A stretch of 64,000 nucleotides of DNA from positions 2,728,001-2,792,000 of the forward strand of contig NZ_CP046052.1 of the NCBI RefSeq assembly GCF_004802635.2. The letters run 5' to 3'. This document shows, piece after piece, positions 59,088 to 64,000 of the stretch. A model generated the notes under the pieces. That model saw only the letters and a list, made by a program, of their open reading frames with translations, searched no databases and was not told where the DNA came from. The stretch comes from Methylocystis heyeri (GTDB lineage: Bacteria > Pseudomonadota > Alphaproteobacteria > Rhizobiales > Beijerinckiaceae). The number at the start of each line of letters is the position of its first letter. Position 1 is the stretch's first letter. Position numbers and translations under genes: made by a program.

Positions 59088-60056
59088 ATGAAGGAAAAAC
59101 TGTCCATATGCCTCATCGGCCCCAAGAAGGGCGGCAAATCTTCGCTTCTCGCCTCCCTTGCGGATTGCGTGGCGCAAAACGCCTACGGCTATCCGCTGGG
59201 CTTGCGGCCGACCTTGCAGCCGCTGCGGCGGGCCGAGGCGGTCGAGGCCGAAGCCGCGACGATGCGCCAGGATATTTTTGGCGCGCCCTGCCCCGATTAC
59301 GACAGGCTGCGGCAGGATTTCGTGGAAGGCGGCGTCGCCACCGACACGCTCGACACCTATGAATATTATTTTCGTCTCGGATTGAACGGCGCGGCTCCGC
59401 CGGCGGTCGCCGAGCGCGGCCCGTGGCTGCTGGAGATCGTCGACGCCGCGGGCGAACTCGCCGTGCCGCCGGAAGGCGCGCGGGTCGCGATTCTGAACGA
59501 CGTGAAGGACAAATTCGCCGGCCAATTGCTGTCGGCCCAGGCCATCGTGCTGGTCGTGCCGACGGTTCAGCTCGAGGACAGCGGCTGGATCGGGACGCTG
59601 GCGCGCGTCGTCGACCGGCTGGCCCGCAACAGGGACAAGAAACTGCGCCGGCTGGTGGTCGCTTTCTCTCAATATGAGCGGCTGTTCGTCGATCTCGGCC
59701 CCAGCGCTTTCACCTATGCCTGCGATCCGGCCGTGGCGCTGCATGTCGTTCGCAAACTGCTGCGGGCGGCGCCCTGGATCGACGCCCTGCGCGCGCTCGA
59801 CGTCGCCGGCGTGTCGGTCCGCTTCACGGTGACGTCGGCCTATGGTTTCACGAGGCGCTTCCAGAACCCCAACATCGATCCGCATCAGCCCGGCGAGAAA
59901 CGCTTTCGTCGCCAGGGCGTGGAAGGCGCGCGAGGGTTCGGAGAATATTGGCGGCCTTTCCTGACCGCGGAGCCCATTCTCTATGCGGCGCTCGACCTCG
60001 ACAGCGCCTTTACTTTTTCCTACCGCCAGATCGACGCGCGCCCCGAGATCCATTGA
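59088..60056 (+). CDS. P-loop NTPase-like protein of unknown function
   Basis: 322 residues from the ATG at 59088. A Walker A (GPKKGGKSSLLASL) opens the protein, with a likely switch region in LLEIVDAAGELAVP and a hydrophobic strand AIVLVVPTVQLEDSGW. The C-terminal half has no known domain. It resembles small GTPase-like or YcjX-like proteins but lacks a clear NKxD motif (VAFSQYER at that place). The upstream GTG at about 59021 is a possible alternative start. Convergent with the beta-propeller gene, with a hairpin between. Confidence 0.72.
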   Translation: MKEKLSICLIGPKKGGKSSLLASLADCVAQNAYGYPLGLRPTLQPLRRAEAVEAEAATMRQDIFGAPCPDYDRLRQDFVEGGVATDTLDTYEYYFRLGLNGAAPPAVAERGPWLLEIVDAAGELAVPPEGARVAILNDVKDKFAGQLLSAQAIVLVVPTVQLEDSGWIGTLARVVDRLARNRDKKLRRLVVAFSQYERLFVDLGPSAFTYACDPAVALHVVRKLLRAAPWIDALRALDVAGVSVRFTVTSAYGFTRRFQNPNIDPHQPGEKRFRRQGVEGARGFGEYWRPFLTAEPILYAALDLDSAFTFSYRQIDARPEIH

Positions 60057-60068
60057 TTTCAAATCACA

Positions 60069-60100
60069 AGAGCGCGTTCGGTTTTGATCGAACGCGCTCT
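60069..60100. terminator. Bidirectional hairpin between convergent genes
   Basis: Perfect 12-bp arms AGAGCGCGTTCG and CGAACGCGCTCT around an 8-base loop, between stops at 60056 and 60120. T-rich sequence follows within 20 bases on the plus strand. Shares arm sequence with the palindrome at 54882. Confidence 0.6.
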
Positions 60101-60119
60101 AACTTTGTTGCTTTTTGGT

Positions 60120-61148
60120 TCAGGGAAAGGCCACAGGCGTCAGCGCTGGCGTTTGCGCGCCGTTCCGCGTCGTGTAAGACACTTTGTAAGCGCGGACCAG
60201 ATGCTCGCTTGGAAAGGCGAGATAAAGCAGCGACCGCGCCTTGTCGAAGGCGATCCCGAAGGGTGACGACGGCAGAGTAATCGGTAGGGTGGACGTATTG
60301 ATCAATTTGCCGGTAACGGAAATGGTTTTGTTATCGGGATTGGTGTAGTAAATATTGTGATGCGCATCGACAGCCGCTGCGAAAGCCGGCCCCGTCGCGC
60401 CGGGAATAATGTGGTTATTCGACCAGGCTCTATACGAAATCATTAAGGACAAGCCTAAACTGGCATTGATATCAGCGGCACGGCCTTGAGCCAGAATCTG
60501 CATATCGTAGATATTTAGAGTTCCGCCAGTATATGCTCCGATAACGAACATCTGGCCGTCATCATAAGCGATGGCGTATCTGCTTCCTGGATTGAGCCTC
60601 GTATATGTCTGCAGGCGGCTGTATGGAGCGAATCCGGTAATCGGTCTAAAATCAATTGAAATATTGTTTATATAGGAATTCATGTTGATTTGAGAATTGT
60701 TGTCTGCGAAGCCAAACGATTGGTACAGAATGTTGTCGGCGTCGAACGCCATGGTGATGGGTTGATCGCCCGGCGGCACGGCTAGCCCATTTACCGCCTG
60801 GCCATTTCGGTTATAGACATAGATCTGCGGGTTCGATCCGACGACGCCAGTGTAGACGAAGCCGTCACTGTTGACAGCAACAGAGAATACATTGGGTTGC
60901 CCCGTAACGAATGGCGAAAGCGTCTTTGAATCGGGGTTGTAAAGCGCTACCTGCCCGGCAACAGGATCGGTGATATATAAAGCGCCAGAGCTTTGATCGA
61001 CCGCGAGCCCATAGGGCGAATTCAGCGTCACCGCCGCCGCCATTCCAGCGCTCGCCGAGATTCCTACCATGGCGAGTGCGGCCGAGATCTTCACAAAGCC
61101 CTTGGCAAAGGCGGCGCCATAGCGGCAAGATTTCTGCGTCGAAACCAT
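60120..61148 (-). CDS. Secreted beta-propeller (NHL/SMP-30-like) protein
   Basis: 342 residues from the ATG at 61148 (GGGGAG seven bases upstream). A signal peptide (about 1-37, ending GMAAA) is followed by repeated blades such as NSPYGLAVDQSSGALYITDP, NVFSVAVNSDGFVYTGVVG and SSPFGIAFDKARSLLYLAFP. Base composition of the middle is lower in GC than the neighbours, hinting at transfer. Probably a periplasmic or extracellular binding protein. No enzyme motif seen. Confidence 0.78.
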   Translation of the reverse strand: MVSTQKSCRYGAAFAKGFVKISAALAMVGISASAGMAAAVTLNSPYGLAVDQSSGALYITDPVAGQVALYNPDSKTLSPFVTGQPNVFSVAVNSDGFVYTGVVGSNPQIYVYNRNGQAVNGLAVPPGDQPITMAFDADNILYQSFGFADNNSQINMNSYINNISIDFRPITGFAPYSRLQTYTRLNPGSRYAIAYDDGQMFVIGAYTGGTLNIYDMQILAQGRAADINASLGLSLMISYRAWSNNHIIPGATGPAFAAAVDAHHNIYYTNPDNKTISVTGKLINTSTLPITLPSSPFGIAFDKARSLLYLAFPSEHLVRAYKVSYTTRNGAQTPALTPVAFP

Positions 61149-61277
61149 GGTTGTTCTCCCCTTCGCAAATTTGAGCGTGGGGTAGTCATTCCATGGCTTG
61201 GACCATTCGCATGTGGCAAGACTCACACCGCATGCCTTTGGCGACGGCGCGTGCGCTGCGCGATGATCCTGCGACCC

Positions 61278-62162
61278 TCAGATCACATAAGCAAAAGAAT
61301 CATAAGCGAGATCGCCGAGAAGCTGGTCCATGTCCCGCGCCGGCTCGGCGCAGCCGTTGGCGCCGATGACCTTTGCAGGAACGCCGGCCACCGTGACGTT
61401 GCGCGGCGCGGAGCTTAGCGCCACCGAGCCCGCGGCGACTCTGGAGCAGGCTCCGATCTCGATATTGCCGAGAATCTTGGCCCCGGCCCCGATCAGCACC
61501 CCGCGCCGCACCTTCGGGTGGCGATCGCCCGACTGCTTGCCGGTTCCGCCCAGGGTCACATTCTGCATGATGGAGACATCGTCCTCCACCACCGCGGTCT
61601 CGCCCACCACCAGGCCGGTGGCGTGGTCCAGAAAAACCCCTTTGCCGAAGCGGGCGGCCGGGTGAATGTCGGTCTGGAAAATCTCAGAGCCGCGGCTCTG
61701 CAGATATAGCGCGAAGTCCCTGCGTCCCCGCCGCCACAGCCAGTTGGCCAGCCTGTGGGTCTCGATGGCGTGGAAACCCTTGTAATAAAGGAAAGCGTCG
61801 ATGAGCCGCCCGCAGGCGGGGTCTCTTTCCACGATGGCGGCGAGATCGGCGCGGAAAGCCTCGGTTATTTCGGGTTCGGCGGCGAGCGCTTCCGCGTAGG
61901 CGTCCAGAATCATCTGCCCGGAGATCGCGCTCGCGCCCAGCCGCGCGCTGACGCGATGGGCGATGGCGTCGGCGAGGCAGGACCTGTTGACCACGGCCCC
62001 CATCAGCAGCGGCGACAAGGCCGGCTCCAGCGCGAGGGCCGCCGCCGCTTCGCCGCGCATATGGAGCCAGAGCGCGTCGCTCGCGCAGATTTCGCGCAAG
62101 GCGGCCCGGCCGCCGGAAGGCGGCGCGGCGTCGGCCCGGGCTTGCATGACGAGCTGGTTCAT
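61278..62162 (-). CDS. cysE: Serine O-acetyltransferase
   Basis: 294 residues. N-terminal helical SATase domain (about 15-150, with RLIDAFLYYKGFHAIETHRLAN) and left-handed beta-helix of hexapeptide repeats (TDIHPAARFGKGVFLDHATGLVVGET, NVTLGGTGKQSGDRHPKV). Makes O-acetylserine, the first step of cysteine synthesis. The C terminus ends in a short hydrophobic AYVI; CysE proteins commonly carry a C-terminal Ile tail that docks to CysK. Confidence 0.94.
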   Translation of the reverse strand: MNQLVMQARADAAPPSGGRAALREICASDALWLHMRGEAAAALALEPALSPLLMGAVVNRSCLADAIAHRVSARLGASAISGQMILDAYAEALAAEPEITEAFRADLAAIVERDPACGRLIDAFLYYKGFHAIETHRLANWLWRRGRRDFALYLQSRGSEIFQTDIHPAARFGKGVFLDHATGLVVGETAVVEDDVSIMQNVTLGGTGKQSGDRHPKVRRGVLIGAGAKILGNIEIGACSRVAAGSVALSSAPRNVTVAGVPAKVIGANGCAEPARDMDQLLGDLAYDSFAYVI

Positions 62163-62307
62163 TGTCGGGGCCCCTGCGGCCGGCTTGCGCGCGGTATGAT
62201 CGAGGCTGCGCTATCCCGGCTCTTCCCGCTAGATAGGCCGATAACCGTGAAGAAAAAGCGTTCTCGCCCGCGCGGCGACGCCGGCGAAATGCTCGAATTT
62301 CGGGCTC

Positions 62308-62904
62308 TCAAAATTTGACCTCGGGCGCGCTCTGCGCCGCGTCGCTCGCGGTAAATTCGGCCATCGGCTTTTCGGAGGCGAAGAAGGTCTTGGCCCAGAT
62401 CAGCGTCGGGAAGGTCCGCAACGAGAGGTTATAGTCCCTCGCCGCCTCGATGTAATCGCGGCGGGCGACGTTGATGCGGTTCTCCGTGCCTTCGAGCTGC
62501 GACTGCAGGGCCAGGAAATTCGCGTTGGATTTGAGGTCGGGATAGGCCTCGCTGACCGCCAGCAGGCGGCCGAGCGCGCCGCTGAGCTGGTTCTGGGCGT
62601 CCTGGAACTGCTTCATTTTCTCGGGGTCGGACAGCGAAGAGGCGTCGATCCGCACCTGCGTCGCCTTGGCGCGCGCCTCGGCGACCGAGGTCAGCACTTC
62701 CTTTTCCTGCTTGGCGTATCCCTGGACCGTCGCCACCAGATTGGGAATGAGGTCGGCGCGGCGCTGATATTGGGCCTGCACCGCCGACCATTTCGCCTTG
62801 GCGTTTTCTTCGAGGGTGGGAATGGTGTTGTAGCCGCATCCTGCGACGTTGAAACCGAGCAGAACTGCGACGGCGAGGGAACGCCAGCTCGAAACCGAAC
62901 GCAT
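62308..62904 (-). CDS. LemA family lipoprotein
   Basis: 198 residues. A lipoprotein signal (VAVLLGFNVAGC) precedes the LemA core: WSAVQAQYQRRADLIPNLVATV, the central helices and LQSQLEGTENRINVARRDYIEAARDYN. LemA proteins form helical bundles at the membrane; role unclear. Usually followed by a TPM-domain gene, but not here. Confidence 0.93.
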   Translation of the reverse strand: MRSVSSWRSLAVAVLLGFNVAGCGYNTIPTLEENAKAKWSAVQAQYQRRADLIPNLVATVQGYAKQEKEVLTSVAEARAKATQVRIDASSLSDPEKMKQFQDAQNQLSGALGRLLAVSEAYPDLKSNANFLALQSQLEGTENRINVARRDYIEAARDYNLSLRTFPTLIWAKTFFASEKPMAEFTASDAAQSAPEVKF

Positions 62905-63004
62905 CGCTTATCTCCAATGCCGGGAGCCAAAGGGCCACGGCGGGAATTTAGGCGTTTGGCCGCGATTTTGAAAGGCCGGAGCGCGGCGATGTCGTTGGGG
63001 AAGA

Positions 63005-63210
63005 AATCCTCAGACGCCGCGAGGCGCCCATACCTCCCCCTTCGCGGGGAGGTCGACCGCCGGAGGCGGTCGGGTGGGGGATAAATGGCGCAAATTGCAG
63101 CAGAGAGTCACCCCACCCCGCCGCCTGGCGCGCATTCTCATCGCAAAAGTCTCTTCACTTTTGCGGAATGCGCCCCGGCGGCGACCCTCCCCCTCAATGG
63201 GAGGGTGATA
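63005..63210. repeat. Palindromic repeat block including dispersed palindrome copy 3
   Basis: Contains GC-rich inverted repeats of the CCTCCCC/GGGGAGG type (63030-63080, 63183-63207) around the third copy of the GCGCATTCTCATCGCAAAAG palindrome (63130-63174). No gene is seen in 62905-63234. Confidence 0.6.
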
Positions 63211-63234
63211 GCGCCCTTCGCCGATTTACGCCGC

Positions 63235-63759
63235 TTATTCCGCCATCTTGGGCTGAAAGCGCTCCAGCTGCTCTCTACGGTCTTCCGAAAGCCTCACGGC
63301 TTTGATCAGCGACAACACTTTCGGAACCAGGAAAGGAAGCACCACGGCGGTCGCGACCGAAGCCGCCGCGGTCAGGAGCTTGACATAGCCCGCGAGCCAA
63401 TAGGCGGGATTCCACACAGTCCACGCCCCCATGAAATGCGTGCCGGCGCAGGCGAGGATGAATATTCCGAAGGCCACGAAGATCCAGGAAAACGGCATGT
63501 CCTCGCGGGCCCGGTAAATGAGATAGATCAGCGTCGAGGAAATAGCGAGATATGACACTCCGATCAGGAGGTCGGAGCTGACATGCATCCAATAGAGCTG
63601 CGGCACCCAAAGATAACACATGCCATGAGGCATGAAGGAGTCCCCTCCAACGCCGCTGGCGAAGAGATTTGACGCAAGCATAGGCCAGGCAACCAGGAGC
63701 ATCCCCGCGGGTATAAGTAGAGCTGCAGCGTAGGTTAGTATCTGTCTGGTTTTCGACAT
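63235..63759 (-). CDS. Stand-alone ethylene-binding-domain membrane protein (ETR1 type, no kinase)
   Basis: 174 residues from the ATG at 63759, which has GGAGAG eight bases upstream; a start at 63789 lacks such a site. An extra N-terminal span (about 9-33) is followed by PHGMCYLWVPQLYW and three spans with the copper/ethylene-binding residues of plant ETR1: Asp63 and Tyr70 (SSDLLIGVSY), Cys104 and His108 (ACAGTHF). Spacing matches ETR1 Asp25, Tyr32, Cys65 and His69. In Synechocystis and plants this domain fronts a kinase; here the protein ends 30 residues after the last span, in a charged helix. No kinase or response regulator gene lies beside it. Confidence 0.88.
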   Translation of the reverse strand: MSKTRQILTYAAALLIPAGMLLVAWPMLASNLFASGVGGDSFMPHGMCYLWVPQLYWMHVSSDLLIGVSYLAISSTLIYLIYRAREDMPFSWIFVAFGIFILACAGTHFMGAWTVWNPAYWLAGYVKLLTAAASVATAVVLPFLVPKVLSLIKAVRLSEDRREQLERFQPKMAE

Positions 63760-64000
63760 ATTCGTCTCTCCGTCTTTTGAAGAGCTCATCTGCCGCATCC
63801 GTTTAAAAATTAGGCTGCGGCGCGCAGGACGGCAAGCGCGAGGCAGCATGTCGACAGCAGATGATATTTACGGATCAGGAAACATGCGGTCTACGCCAAT
63901 ACGTCGCAACAGCAATACGTTAAATTACATCGCAATATGAGGTATTATTGTGTGTTACCTCGCTTGCGCGGCCTCGGGACTATAAAAACCCGCATTGCCG

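Overview
The window reads as chromosomal DNA of a high-GC alphaproteobacterium, probably Hyphomicrobiales. Evidence: a CckA-type hybrid kinase next to a full CtrA box, a fused petABC cytochrome bc1 operon, glnB-glnA in tandem, TrmL, HemF, GreA, an ELM1-like protein, a Rhizobiales-style FliO-like protein and dispersed GC-rich palindromes. The genus cannot be fixed from the sequence.

Layout. 1-36.6 kb is mostly core genome. It runs from a FliO-like gene cut by the window edge, divergent from cckA, through a TldD-family protease, a lytic transglycosylase, a thioredoxin-like ferredoxin and MarC to the bc1 complex (petA-petB-petC, minus strand). Then come trmL, hemF, a GtrA-like flippase, a decayed small gene, a cytochrome c, carB, greA, an ELM1-like gene, trxB, a dual CDGSH protein, glyS, an amidohydrolase/decarboxylase, an LpoA-like lipoprotein divergent from rsmI-yraN, a nitroreductase, an APC permease, a MntA/HepT toxin-antitoxin pair, an SDR and a sulfonate-type ABC transporter. 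The stretch ends with a GH8 cellulase fused to a degenerate GGDEF domain.

36.67-50.45 kb is a ~13.76 kb integrated element inserted in the 3' end of glnA. It is bounded by a 16-bp direct repeat (attL 36672-36687, attR 50430-50445) and flanked inside by 12-bp-period arm repeats. It carries a tyrosine integrase next to attR, a broken ParB-like gene, two small AlpA-like regulators, a truncated phage tape-measure gene, a truncated DUF5906 primase/helicase, an AT-rich protein with a HEPN RNxxxH motif and a serine recombinase. Two symmetric iteron loci and two tandem perfect CtrA boxes lie between genes. An IS66 copy (with 8-bp target duplication) and an IS3-family copy (without one) have invaded it. 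The gene set (integrase, AlpA, primase, short length) resembles a decayed phage satellite or prophage remnant. Integration replaced the last codons of glnA with an equivalent element-borne end and left the original end and terminator 13.8 kb away.

50.4-64 kb is core again: glnB-glnA, a mercaptopyruvate sulfurtransferase, a YkgJ-type Cys-cluster protein, DUF3108 and DUF1190-like proteins, a 37-residue membrane microprotein with a strong ribosome site and terminator, a LuxR regulator with a degenerate receiver, YdcF, PrmA, an unassigned P-loop protein, a secreted beta-propeller, CysE and LemA. Last is a stand-alone ethylene-binding domain of the ETR1 type with no kinase. The most interesting items are the glnA-targeted element with its iterons, CtrA boxes and HEPN protein, the solitary ethylene-binding protein, the microprotein locus and the GH8-GGDEF fusion.
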